Of a stretch of 33,354 nucleotides of DNA, positions 17,323 through 29,500 are shown in pieces. How positions within the stretch are numbered: the first letter of the stretch is position 1; each line of letters opens with the position of its first letter. Below the pieces are notes generated by a model. It had not been told where the DNA came from. It saw nothing but the letters and a program-made list of their open reading frames with translations, and did no database searches. Source of the stretch: Nocardia mexicana NBRC 108244 (GTDB lineage: Bacteria > Actinomycetota > Actinomycetes > Mycobacteriales > Mycobacteriaceae); contig NZ_BDBV01000127.1 in NCBI RefSeq assembly GCF_001613165.1, positions 1-33,354 on the forward strand, read 5' to 3'. The translations under genes and the position numbers were made by a program.

Positions 17323-17544
17323 TCACTCCGCGAGGTCCGCGAGAATGCGCGCCCGCAATTCGGGATCGGGCTGGCACGCCAGGCATTCCGCCAGGCGCAC
17401 CACCACCTCCCGCAGCTCCCCGACCTCCTGCGCGCAGCGCGAGCACCAGGTCAGGTGACGCTCGAAGACCTCCTGTTCGGCATCGGTGAGGGCATCCAGT
17501 ACGTATGCTCCGCTCAGACCGTGCCATTCCGAACCCGCCGTCAC
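17323..17544 (-). CDS. 73-residue stand-alone zinc anti-sigma domain, coupled to the NRPS gene
   Basis: The GTG at 17544 overlaps the NRPS TGA stop (GTGA), so this is the next cistron after the NRPS. The entire product is a zinc anti-sigma domain: GLSGAYVLDALTDAEQEVFERHLTWCSRCAQEVGELREVVVRLAECLA, with His-x-x-x-Cys-x-x-Cys, followed by a short helix (PDPELRARILADLAE). By eye about 24 of 62 positions are identical to the anti-sigma protein encoded convergently at 16899-17294, whose stop is only 28 bp away. There is no membrane segment. It should bind an ECF sigma factor, plausibly the SigK-like one next door. I have not seen a comparable NRPS-coupled protein described, but cannot search. Confidence 0.8.
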   Translation of the reverse strand: MTAGSEWHGLSGAYVLDALTDAEQEVFERHLTWCSRCAQEVGELREVVVRLAECLACQPDPELRARILADLAE

Positions 17545-20500
17545 GATTCGGCATCCGTGCGCGCACCGAGCTGTTCCCGCAGGACCGTCCCGATGTCGGC
17601 GAGCGCCTCCGGGCCGGTCATCGCGCCGTGGGTGCAGTCGACCGGATGCTCGCGCAGTTCGCCGCCGACCAACCGACTCCACTGTGCCGCACCGGGATTC
17701 GGCCCGGAGTCCGCTGCCGCGGTGAAGTACAGCAGCGGGCCCTCGTACCGCGGCGGCTGATACCGGGATCCCATCCGGCTGCCCGCGAGGTAGGCGGCGT
17801 ACAGGCGCTCGATATGCCCGGGGGTCAGCGCGGCGAACGGTCCGGGCCGCTCGCGCAGCAGGCGCGCGGCCTCCTCGGCCGTCACCTCGGTCTCCCGCAG
17901 TTCGTCGTCGTCGAGCAGGGCGCCCAGCAGTTCGCCGGTACTCGGCTCCGGCGGCTCCGGCTCACCCGCCAGCACGCGGCTGTCCAGCAGCGCCAGCAGC
18001 GCGACCGTCTCTCCCGCCGCGGTGAGCTGCACCGCCATCTCGTAGGCGATCAGGCCGCCGAGCGACCAGCCGAGCAGGTGGTACGGGCCCTCCGGCTGCA
18101 CCCGCCGCAGTTCCTCGATGTAGCGGGCGGCCAGTTCCGGCACCGTACTCGGACCGGTCCCGTCGGTGAGGTGCGGCATCTGCAGGCCGTACACCGGACG
18201 CTCGGGTTCCAGATGGGTGACCAGCCCGGCGTAGCTCCACGACACGCCGCTCACGGAGTGCACGCAGAACAGCGGAGCCTGGGCGCCGTGCGCGCGGATC
18301 GGCAGCACGGTCCGGAAGGCGGTGTCGGCCATGGCCGCGTCCCCGGGGCCGGACGCGCCGATGCGCGCGGCGATACCCGCCGGGGTCGGGGCGAGGAACA
18401 CCGCCTGCACCGGCACTTCGAGAGCGTGCCGCTCGCGCAGCACCGCCGCCATCCGGGTCGCCAGCAGGGACGTGCCGCCCAGGTCGAAGAAGCTGTCGTC
18501 GGCGCCGACCGAGGTGACGCCGAGCACCTCCTCGAAGGCCGCGCACAGCGCCGATTCCGTGGCGCCGGCCGGTGCCCGGTACGGCGCGCCCGCGGTGAAC
18601 TCCGGTTCCGGCAGCCCGGCGCGATCCACCTTGCCCGAGACCGTCACCGGCAGCGCGTCGAGCACCGTGATCGCCTGTGGCACAAGGTAGTTCGGCACCA
18701 TGTCCATCAGGTACGCCCGCAGGTCGGCGGCCGAGCACCGGCCGTCCGGCACCAGCTGGACGTACGCGGCCAGCGCCTGCGCCCCGCTGGGCAGGTGGCG
18801 CGGCACGGTGACCGCGTGATCCACCTCCGGGTGCCGCACGAGGGCGGCGTCGATCTCGCCGACCTCGATGCGGAAGCCGCGGATCTTCACCTGGTCGTCC
18901 GTGCGCCCGAGGTAGTCGACCTCGTGTTCGGCGGCGTGCGGCACCCACCGCACCAGGTCCCCGGTGCGGTACATCCGCTCGCCCGGTGCCCCGTACGGAT
19001 TCGCGACGAACCGCGCACCCGTCAGTCCGGGCTTGCCGTGGTATCCACGAGCCAGACCGTGGCCCATGAGGTACAGCTCGCCGGGCACCCCGGCCGGGAC
19101 CGGCCGCAGCCTCGCGTCGAGGACCAGCAGGCCGAATCCGCGGATCGGGCCGCCGAGTGTCACCGGCGTCCGCGGCCGCAGCGGGTGGCTGAGCGTGGCG
19201 GCGACGGTGGCCTCGGAGGGTCCGTAGGCGTTGTACATGCGACGCGGTGCCGAATCCGATCCCCGAGGCACCACCCACCGTTCGACGAGTTCGGGTCCGG
19301 TCCGGTCGCCGCCGACCATGACCACCTCGAGGTCGTCGAGGCCGTCCGGGTCGACGGTCGCCAGGGCCGCGGGCGTGACGAAGGCATGCGTGATCCGTTG
19401 CGCGGCAAGCAGATCCCACAGCTCGGTGCCGCCGTAGACGTCGGCGGGTGCGATCACGAGCGTCGCCGCGCCGCCCACCGAGAGCAGCAGTTCCAGGACC
19501 GCGGCGTCGAATCCGGGCGAGGCGAAATGCAGCACTCGCGCGCCCGGTCGCACCGTCGCCCGTTCCGCCAGTTCCCCGGCGAAGTCGGCCAGGCCCGCAT
19601 GCGTCACGGTGACGCCCTTGGGGATTCCCGTCGAGCCCGAGGTGTAGATCATGTAGGCGGGGTGGTCGATCCGCGCCGGGATGCCGCGTTCGCCCGCCGT
19701 GATCGGGGCCTGCGACAGGGCCGCGGTGTCGGCCTCGTCCAGCACCAGCCACTCCGGGCCGTCCGGCAGGTCGGACCGGCAGGCCGAGACGGTCACGCCG
19801 ATCCGTGCGCCCGAGTCCGCGACCATGTAGTCCTTGCGGTCCCGCGGATAGGCCGGGTCGATGGACAGGAAGGCCGCGCCGGTCTTCGCCACCGCGAGCA
19901 CCGCCGACACCCACTCCATCGACCGCGGCAGCGCGACCGCCACGACGCGCTCCGGGCCCGCGCCCGCCGCGAGCAGCGCGCGGGCCAGCCGGTTCGTCGA
20001 CCGGTCGAGCTCGTCGTAGGTCATGTCACGGGTGCCGCAGCGCAGCGCGACCGCGCCCGGATCCACAGCGGCGGCCGCGGCGAAGAGATCCGGGAATCTC
20101 GTTGTGCCGCAGGACTCCCGACCGCGAACAGGCGACAGCGCACGCTGCTCCGCGGGAGCCAGCAGGTCGAGGTCACCGACGGCGCGCCCGGGTTCGGCGA
20201 CGGCGGCCGCGAGCAGCCGCACGAACCGCTCCGCGAGCTGCTCCGCGGTCCGTCCCTCGAACAGATCGGTCGCGTAGGTCACGCTCAGCTCGATCCCGTC
20301 CGGCTCGTCCGCGCTCGCGAACGACTCCACGAAGGTGAACTGCAGGTCGAACTTGGCGGTCTCGACCTCCACCTGCTCGGCCTCGACGGCGACCCCGGGC
20401 AGCCGCAGGCCGACCGGTGCCGCGCTGTGCACCGACAGCATCACCTGGAACAGCGGATGGTGCGCGGTGGAGCGCACCGGGTCCAAGGCCTCGACGAGCC

Positions 20501-23500
20501 GCTCGAACGGGATGTCGGCATTGGCGAACGCGTTCAGATCGGTCTCGCGCGCGGTGGCGAGCAGCTCGTCGAATCCGCGCGCCCGGTCGATTCCGGTGCG
20601 CAGCACCAGGGTTCCCACGAACATGCCGATCAGGCGGTCGAGCTGTACGTCGTCGCGCCCGGCCAGCGGCGTGCCGATCGCGATGTCGCCGCTGTCGCTC
20701 AGTCGCGACAGCAGTGCGGCCAGGGCGGCGTGCAGCACCATGAAGGCCGAGGCGTCGTACCGGCGGGCCAACTCGTGGATCGCCCGGTGCGCCGCGGCGT
20801 CGATGGTCGCGGTCGCGGTGGCGCCCCGATGGCTGGGAATCGGGGGCCGGGGGCGGTCGGTGGGCAGGGGCAGGCACTGTGGCAGACCGTCCAGTGTGCG
20901 GCGCCAATGGTCCAGTTGCGCGGCCGCCGCGCTGTCCGGATCGTCGTCGCTGCCGAGCACTTCGCGCTGCCACAGGGTGAAATCGGCGTACTGCACCGGC
21001 AGCGGCGCCCACTGCGGCGGCGCGCCCCGCAGCCGTGCCTCGTAGGCCGTCGCCAGATCGGTGGCCAGCGGCAGCACCGAGCCGCCGTCGGCCGCGATGT
21101 GGTGGAGCACGACGACGAGCACCTGCTCCCCCGCGGACACGCGCAGCAGCGCCATCCGCACCGGGAGTTCGACGGTCAGGTCGAATCCCCGTGCGGCCGA
21201 ACGCCGCACGTACTCGGTGACCGCGTCCGCGCCCAGCTCGGCGGTCTCCAGCGGCACCTCGGCGGTCGTGATCACCTGGCCGGGGCCGTCCACCGAATCC
21301 GGGAAGACGGTGCGCAGCGTTTCGTGCCGCCGCACGACGTCGCCGAGCGCCTGCTCCAGCGCCGCCGTGTCGAGCTCGCCGCGCAGGCGCAGCACCACCG
21401 GGATGTTGTAGGCGCCGGAGGCGGTGTCGGCCCGGTTCAGGAACCACAGGCGCTGCTGCGCCGCGGACAGCGGGATCCGCTCCGGCCGCTCGCGCCGCAT
21501 GAGGACCGGGCGGTCCGCGGCCGGGGTGGCGTCGAGCAGCGCCGCCAGTCCGGCGGGCGTCGGATGGTCGAACACCGCACGCACGCCCAGGCGCGGCCCG
21601 CCCGCGGCGGCGATCCGGGCCACCAGCTGGGTGGCCGACAGCGAATTGCCGCCCAGTTCGAAGAAGTTCTGATCGGCGCCGACCTCGCCGCGGCCGACCG
21701 TTTCCGCCATCGCCGACGCGACCAGTTTCTCACCGTCGGTCTCCGGGGCGCGCCCGGTGCCGATCGCATCGAAGACCGGCTCCGGCAACGCTTTTCGATC
21801 GATCTTCCCGCTCGGGGTCATCGGCACCGACGCGATCGTCACGACGGCCTCCGGCACCATGTGCGGCGGCAGGCGCCGGGCGGCGAACTCCCGTACCGCG
21901 CGCACCGCCCGCTCGTCGCACACCACGTAGGTGGCGATGCGGGACCGTCCGGCGGCGTCGGCGCGAATCTCGGTGTGCGCGAACCGCACTCCCGGGCAGG
22001 CAGAGACGACTGTGGTGATCTCGCCCAGCTCGATCCGGAATCCGCGCATCTTCACCTGGTCGTCGATGCGGCCGACGAACACGAGGTCTCCGGTCCGCGT
22101 CCACCGCACCAGATCCCCGGTCCGGTACAGCCGTTCGCCGTTGTCCCCGAACGGATTCGCGACGAACCTCGCCGCGGTCAGCTCCGGCCTGCGGTGGTAG
22201 CCCCGGCCTAGTCCGATGCCGCCGACGTACAGTTCGCCGACGGCGCCCGGGGTGACCGGCCGCAGCCGCGGGTCCAGCACCACGGTCGTCACGCCGCGCA
22301 TCGGGCGCCCGAGCACGATGGGCGCGCCGGGCCGCAGCGGCTCGGACAGCGTGGTCGCGATCGTGGATTCGGACGGGCCGTATCCGTTGACCACCTGGCG
22401 GCCCGCCAGCCAGGGCGCGACGAGATCCGCGTCGAAGCCTTCACCACCGACGATGAGCCGGTGCAGGCGCGGCAGCGGCCAGCGGTCGGGATCCACGGTC
22501 GCCAGCACCGCCGGGGTGACCACCGCGTGGGTCACCTCGGCGCGGTCGAGCAGCGCGCCGAGTTCGTCGCCGCCGAAGACGTCGGCGGGCGCGATCACCA
22601 TGGTCGCTCCCGCGCTCCACGCCATGAGCAGTTCGAGCATGGCCACGTCGAAGCTCGGTGACGCCAGATGCAGTGTGCGCGAGCCTGGTTCGATGCCGAA
22701 CCGGGCGCGCACCTCGGCCGCGCAGTTGTGCAGGCCGCGGTGCGTGATCGCGACGCCCTTGGGCCGCCCGGTCGATCCGGAGGTGTAGATGAGGTAGGCG
22801 AGGTCGTCGTCGCGCACGCGCCGGTTGCGCACGGTGGCGAGCGCCTCGTCTGCGGGCGTGCCGGCCTCTTCCGCTGTCAGCCAGGCGATCTCGCCGGGCA
22901 GCGACGCGCGGTCCGCGGGCCGGGTGATGCCGATCCGGACGCCGGAATCCGACAGCATGTACCGGATGCGGTCGGCGGGATAGCGCACGTCGACGGGCAG
23001 GAACGCCGCACCCGTCTTGGCGACGGCGAGCGAGCCGACCACCGATTCCACCGATCGGGCCATGCCCAGCGCGATCACGTCGCCGGGGCCGACACCGCGC
23101 TCGATCAGCGACGCGGCCAGCAGGGTCGCCCGGCGATCGAGTTCGCCGTAGCTGATCTGCAGCGAATCATACTGCAGCGCAATCTGATTCGAATCGACGG
23201 CGGCGGAGTCGAACAGCGCCGGGAGCGACAGTGGGACCGCGGCGGTGGCACCCCGAGCGGGGACCAGGGCCGCCCGTTCCCGGGCACCGAGCAGATCGAT
23301 GTCGCCGACCGCGGCGTCCGGGCGCGCCACGATCGCGCCGAGCACCCGGACGAACCGCTCCGACAGCGCCTGCGCGGTCTCGGCGTCGAACAGGTCGGTG
23401 GCGTAGGTCAGGCAGACCTCGAAACCGCCCGGCCGGTCGTCCGCCCAGGACGGTGTCACCGTGAACTGCAGATCCAGCTTCGCGATGCCCGGATCGATAT

Positions 23501-26500
23501 CCTCGCTGACCACCTCCAGGCCGGGCAGCCGCAGCCGCGCCTGAGCCAGGTTGTGCAGCGACAGCCCCACTTGGAACAGCGGATGGTGCGCGGTCGAGCG
23601 CCGCGGTTCCAGCACCTCCACGAGCCGCTCGAACGGAATGTCGGCGTGCGCGAACGCATCCAGGTCGCCATCGCGCACCGCATCCAGCAGTTCGATGAAC
23701 GGCCTGCCGTCGTCCACGGCGGTCCGCAGCACCAGCGTCCCGACGAACATGCCGATCAGCGGATCCAGCTGCGGCTCGGTGCGGCCCGCGACCACGGTGC
23801 CGATCGCGATATCGCGGCTGTCGCCGATGCGCGCGAGCAGCACCGCCAGCGCCGCGTGCAGCACCATGAAGATGCTGGCGTCCCGCCTGCGCGCCAGGTC
23901 CTCCAGCGCACCGTGCACATCCGCGCCCACCGCGGACACCACCGAGGCGCCGCGATGCGACGACACCGCCGGTCGCGGCCGGTCGCTCGGCAGCTCGAGG
24001 CATTCGGGCAGTCCGGCCAGGCGCTCGGTCCAGTACCGCACCTGCCGTGCCTGCACGCTGTCCGGGTCGTCCTCGTCGCCGAGCGCCGCGCGCTGCCACA
24101 GGCTGAAGTCCGCGTACTGCACGCCGAGCGGTTCCCATGCCGGTGCGGTGCCCGCACGGCGCGCCTCGTAGGCCGCCGCCACATCGGTCGCCAGGGGCGC
24201 CAGCGACCACCCGTCGGCGGCGATGTGGTGCAGCACCAGCACCAGCAGGTGCTCGTCGGGCCGCAGCCGGAACAGCCTGGCCCGCACGGGCGGGTCGACC
24301 GCGAGATCGAAACCGGCGGTGGCGAATTCGGCGATCGCGGCCTCCACCTCGTCCGATGCGCATGCGGTCACCGGCAGCCGCGGCGGCTGCGCGGGCAGCA
24401 CGATCTGCACCGGGCCGTCGACGTCGGAGGGATAGATCGTGCGCAGCACCTCGTGCCGGTCGATCACGTCGGCGATGGCCGTCTCCAGCACGCCCGCGTC
24501 CAGGTCGCCGCGCAGCCGCAGCACGAGCGGGATGTTGTAGGCGCCGGAGCCGGGATCGAAGCGGTGCAGGAACCACAGCCGCTGCTGCGCCGGGGAGAGC
24601 GGGATCCGTTCCGGCCGCTCGCCCGCGGTCAGCGCCGGGCGCGACGCCTCGCCGCCCGGAGCGGCCGCATCGATCAGCTCGGCCAGCCCGGCGGGAGTCG
24701 GGTGCTCGAATATCGAACGCACGGTGAGCGCGTGGCCGGTCGCCGACACGATCCGCGCCACCACCCGGGTGGCCGACAGCGAGTTGCCGCCGAGATCGAA
24801 GAAGCTGTGGTCGGCGCACACCGTCTCGCGGCCGACGACCTCCGCCATCGCCGCGGCCACCAGCATCTCGGTGGGGGTGGCGGGCGCACGGCCCTGTGGA
24901 TCCGCGGCGTCGAACACCGGCGCGGGCAGGGCCTTGCGGTCGAGCTTGCCGGTCGGGGTCAGCGGCACCTCGGTGAGCACCACGATCGCCGACGGAACCA
25001 TGTGCGCAGGAAGGTGTTCCGCGGCGCCGGTGCGCAGCGTCCGCGGATCCGGCTCGGCCGATTCCGTCGGGACCACGTAGGTGACGATGCGGCCCTCCCC
25101 GGATTCGTCCTCGCGAATCTCGGTGTGCGCCAACTGCACTCCCGCGAGTGCCGCGACCACCGCGGTGATCTCACCCATTTCGATCCGCATGCCCCGCAGC
25201 TTCACCTGATCGTCGGAGCGCCCCACGAACACCAGTTCGCCGCCGGACCACCGCATCACGTCGCCGGTCCGGTACATGCGCGCGCCGCGCTCGCCGAACG
25301 GGCAGGCCACGAACCGGCCGGACGTCAGCGCCGCGCGGCTCACATATCCGCGCGCCAGTCCGCAGCCCAGGACGTACAGCTCGCCCGCCACACCCGGCGG
25401 GACCGGGCGCAGCCGCCCGTCCAGCAGCACCACGCCCGCACCGCGGATCGGCCCACCCAGCCCGAGCCGGTCGCCGGGCGACAGCGGCTGCGACAGCAGC
25501 ATGATGATGGTGGTCTCGGTCGGGCCGTAGCCGTTGAGGAACCTCCGGCCGGGCGCCCAGCGCTCCACCAGTTCCGCGCCGTAGGCCTCGCCGCCGACGA
25601 CCAGGCTCCGCAGGTGCGGCAGCGTCCGCCGGTCCGAGTCGATGCTCGCCAGCGCCGCGGGCGTGATGAACGCGTGCGTCACACGCTCCCGTTCGAGCAG
25701 CCGCCCCAGGTCGTCCCCGCCGTACACGTCGGGCGGCGCGACCACCATCGTCGCGCCCGCACACCACGCCAGCAGCGCCTCCAGGACCGCGGCGTCGAAG
25801 ATGGGCAGCGCGAAATGCAAAGTCCGCGAGCCGGGTTCGACGCCGTAGCGGTCGCGCTGCACCTCGGCGAAGTTCGCCAGGCCGCGGTGGGTCACGGCGA
25901 CGCCCTTGGGCACGCCCGTGGAACCGGACGTGTAGATCACATACGCCACCTCGTCGACCGACAGCGGCCGCACCCGGTCCGCATCGCCGACGGGGGCCGG
26001 ATCGCCGTCCAGTTCCGAGATCGCCAGCCACACCACGTATCCCGGCGGTGTGGCCGCGTCGACCGAGGCGGTCAGGCCGATCCGGACCGCCGAATCCGAC
26101 AGCATGTGCCGGATCCGCTCAGCCGGGTACCCGGTGTCGATCGGCAGGAAGGCCGCGCCCGTCTTCGTCACCGCGAGCGCGGCGAGCACCGACTCCACCG
26201 ACCGGGCCAGCGCCACCGCCACCACGTCGCCGGGACCGACACCGCGGCCGATCAGCGCCCGCGCCAGGCGGTTCGACCGCTCGTCCAGCTCGCGATACGA
26301 CAGCTCGACCGCATCGCACCGCACCGCGGCCTCCTCGGCGTACCGCGCCGCCGTCGCGGTGAAGCAGTCCGCCAGCGGCACCGGGGTGACCGCTTCACCG
26401 CCGTGCGCGGGCACCAGTGCCGCGCGTTCCCGGTCGTTCAGGAGATCCATGTCTCCCACCGCCATTCGCGGCTGGGCGACCACCGCGGCCAGGATCCGGA

Positions 26501-29500
26501 TGAGCCGGTCCGCCAGCGATTCCGCGGTCGCGGCGTCGAACAGGTCGGTGGCGTAGGTCAGGCACAGGTCGAGCCCGGCCGGTGCCCGTTCGCCGGTCCA
26601 CGTCTGCGTGGCCGTGAACTGGATGTCGAATTTGGCCGTGCCGCAGTCGATCTCCTCGGTGGCGACCTCGAGTCCGGGCAGCCGCGGGGTTACCGGGGCG
26701 TCGTCGTGCACCGACAGCATCACCTGGAACAGCGGGTGGCGGGCGGCGGAGCGCGCCGGGTTCAGCACCTCCACCAGTCGTTCGAACGGCACATCCGTGT
26801 GCGCGAACGCGTCGAGGTCGCCGCCGCGCACCGCCGACAGCAGGTCGGCGAACGAACCGTCCGCGTCCACCCGCGACCGCAGCACCACGGTCGCGACGAA
26901 CATGCCGATCAGGCGGTCGAGCCCGACCTCGGAGCGGCCCGCCACCGCGGTACCGATCGCGACGTCGTCGGTGCCGCCGAGCCTGCCGAGCAGCACCGCG
27001 AGCGCGGCGTGCAGCACCATGAACACGCTCGCGTCGTGCCGACGAGCCAATTCCACCAGCGCACCGTGCAGTTCCGCGTCCACCCGCGCGGCCACCGAGG
27101 CGCCGCGATGCGACGCCACCGCCGGGCGCGGCCGATCGCTCGGCAGCTCCAGGCATTCGGGCAGGCCGTCGAGCACCCCCCGCCAGTACGCGAGCTGCGT
27201 CGCCGCGCGGCTCTCCGGGTCGTTCTCGTCGCCGAGCAGTTCGTCCTGCCACAGGCTGAAGTCCGCGTACTGCACGGCCAGCGGCTCCCAGCCCGGCGCG
27301 GCGCCCTGTCGGCGCGCCTCGTAGGCCGTCATCACGTCGTCCGCGAGCGGGCCCAGCGACCAGCCGTCCGCGGCGATGTGGTGCAGGACCAGCACCAGCA
27401 GGTGGTCGTCCGCAGCGATCCGGAACAGTCGCGCCCGCAAGGGCGGCTCCGCCGTCAGATCGAAACCGGCGGTGGCGAATTCGACGATCTGCCGCGCGTC
27501 GAGGGATCCGTCCGGGGCGTCGACCGGGTCCAGCCGCGGGGCACCGGTCTCGCGCACGACCTGGCAGGGCCCGTCGCCGGTGTCCGGGAACACGGTGCGC
27601 AGCACCTCGTGCCGTTCGACGACATCCGACAGCGCCGCGGCCAGCGCCCGGTCGTCGAGCTCGCCCCGCATCCGCAGCGCCATCGGGATGCTGTACATGC
27701 CGGATCCGGTGTCGAAGCGGTCGAGGAACCACAGCCGCCGCTGCGCGGCCGACAGCGGGACGCGGTCCGGCCGCGTCCGCGGCGCCAGCGCGGGACGTGC
27801 CGTGTCGCAATCGAACTCGCCCGACTCCAAGGCCGCGCCCAGCGCCGCGGGGGTCGGGTATTCGAAGACCGATCGCACCGTAGGCCGCTGTCCGGTCGCG
27901 GCCGCGATCCGGGCCACCAGACGGGTGGCCAGCAGCGAGTTGCCGCCAACGTCGAAGAAGCTGTGCTCGGCGCCCACCGTGTCGAGGCCGATCACCTCGG
28001 CCATCGCCGCGGCCACCAGCAGCTCGTTCGGCGTTTCGGGTGCTCGCCCGCCGCCGCCGAACGTGGGCTCCGGCAGCGCGGAGCGATCCAGCTTGCCCGA
28101 GGGGCCCAGCGGAATCTCCGCCAGCACGACCACCGCCGCGGGGACCATGTGCGCGGGCAGACGGCCCGCCGCATGGCGGCGCACGGCTTCCGGTTCCACG
28201 GCCGCCCCGTCGGCGGGCACCACGTAGGACACGATCCGGCGCTCGCCCCGCGGGTCCGTCCGGACCTCGGTGTGCGCCAGCTGCACTCCCGCGAGGGTCC
28301 CGACCACCGAGCTGATCTCCCCGGGCTCTATCCGGAAGCCCCGCACCTGCACCTGGTCGTCGGAGCGACCGACGAAGACCAGCGCGCCTTCCGACCACCG
28401 CACCAGGTCTCCGGTGCGATACATGCGCTCGCCCGCGGCACCGAACGGGCAGGCCGAGAACCGCGACGCCGTGAGTCCGGTACGACCCACATACCCCTGG
28501 GCCACACCGCATCCCAGCACATACAGCTCCCCCACCACACCGACCGGCACCGGACGCAGCCGCGCGTCCAGGACGACCACGCTCGCGCCGCGAATCGGGC
28601 GGCCCAGTTCGACCCGCCCCTCCACACGCAGGGCGTCCGAAAGTACCGGCGCGACAGTGGCTTCCGAAGGACCGTAGGCATTGAACATCTCGCGCCCCGG
28701 CGCCCACCGCTGCACGAGTTCCGCGGCGACGGCCTCGCCACCCACCACGAGGGAACGCAGCCGCGGCAGCCGCCATCGCGGACCGATACTCGCCAGGGCG
28801 GCCGGGGTCAGGAACGCATGCGACACCTGTTCCCGCTCCAGCAGTTCCGCCAGCTCGTCCCCGCCGTACACGTCCTGCGGGGCAATCACCATCGTCGCGC
28901 CCGCGCACCAGGCCAGCAGCAGCTCCAGCACCGAGGCGTCGAAACTCGGCGAGGCGAAGTGCAGCGTCCGCGAGCCCGCTTCCACGCCGTACCGATCACG
29001 TTGCTCCGCAGCGAAATTCGCAAGGCCGCGATGCGTCACCGCGACGCCCTTGGGCACACCGGTCGAGCCCGACGTGTAGATCACGTACGCCACATCGTCC
29101 ACCGACAGCGGCCGCACCCGATCCGCGTCGGTGACCGGGCGCCCGTCCACGCCCTCGGAAATCGGCAGCCAGTCCACCGACCCCGGCAACCGCGCGGGAT
29201 CCGACGCGGTGATGCCGATCCCGGCGCCGGAGTCGGCGAGCATGTGGCGGATCCGCTCGGCCGGGTAGCGCACGTCCACCGGCAGGTACGCCGCACCCGC
29301 CTTGGTCACCGCGAGCACGGCGACGACCGATTCCACCGAGCGTGCCAGCGCCAGCGCCACGATGTGGCCCGGACCGACGCCGCGCGCGATCAGCGCCCGC
29401 GCCAGTCGATTCGACCGCTCGTCGAGCTCCCGGTAACTCAGCTCCGCCGAATCACATCGCAGCGCGAGGCGATCCGGTACGGCGGCGGCCGCCGCGAACA

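Noticed and set aside
17505..22211. A 1,568-codon open frame on the plus strand opposite the NRPS, and similar long frames opposite its other modules
   Set aside because: They mirror the codon phase of the NRPS, are Arg/His/Gly-rich without any domain, and arise from high third-position GC.
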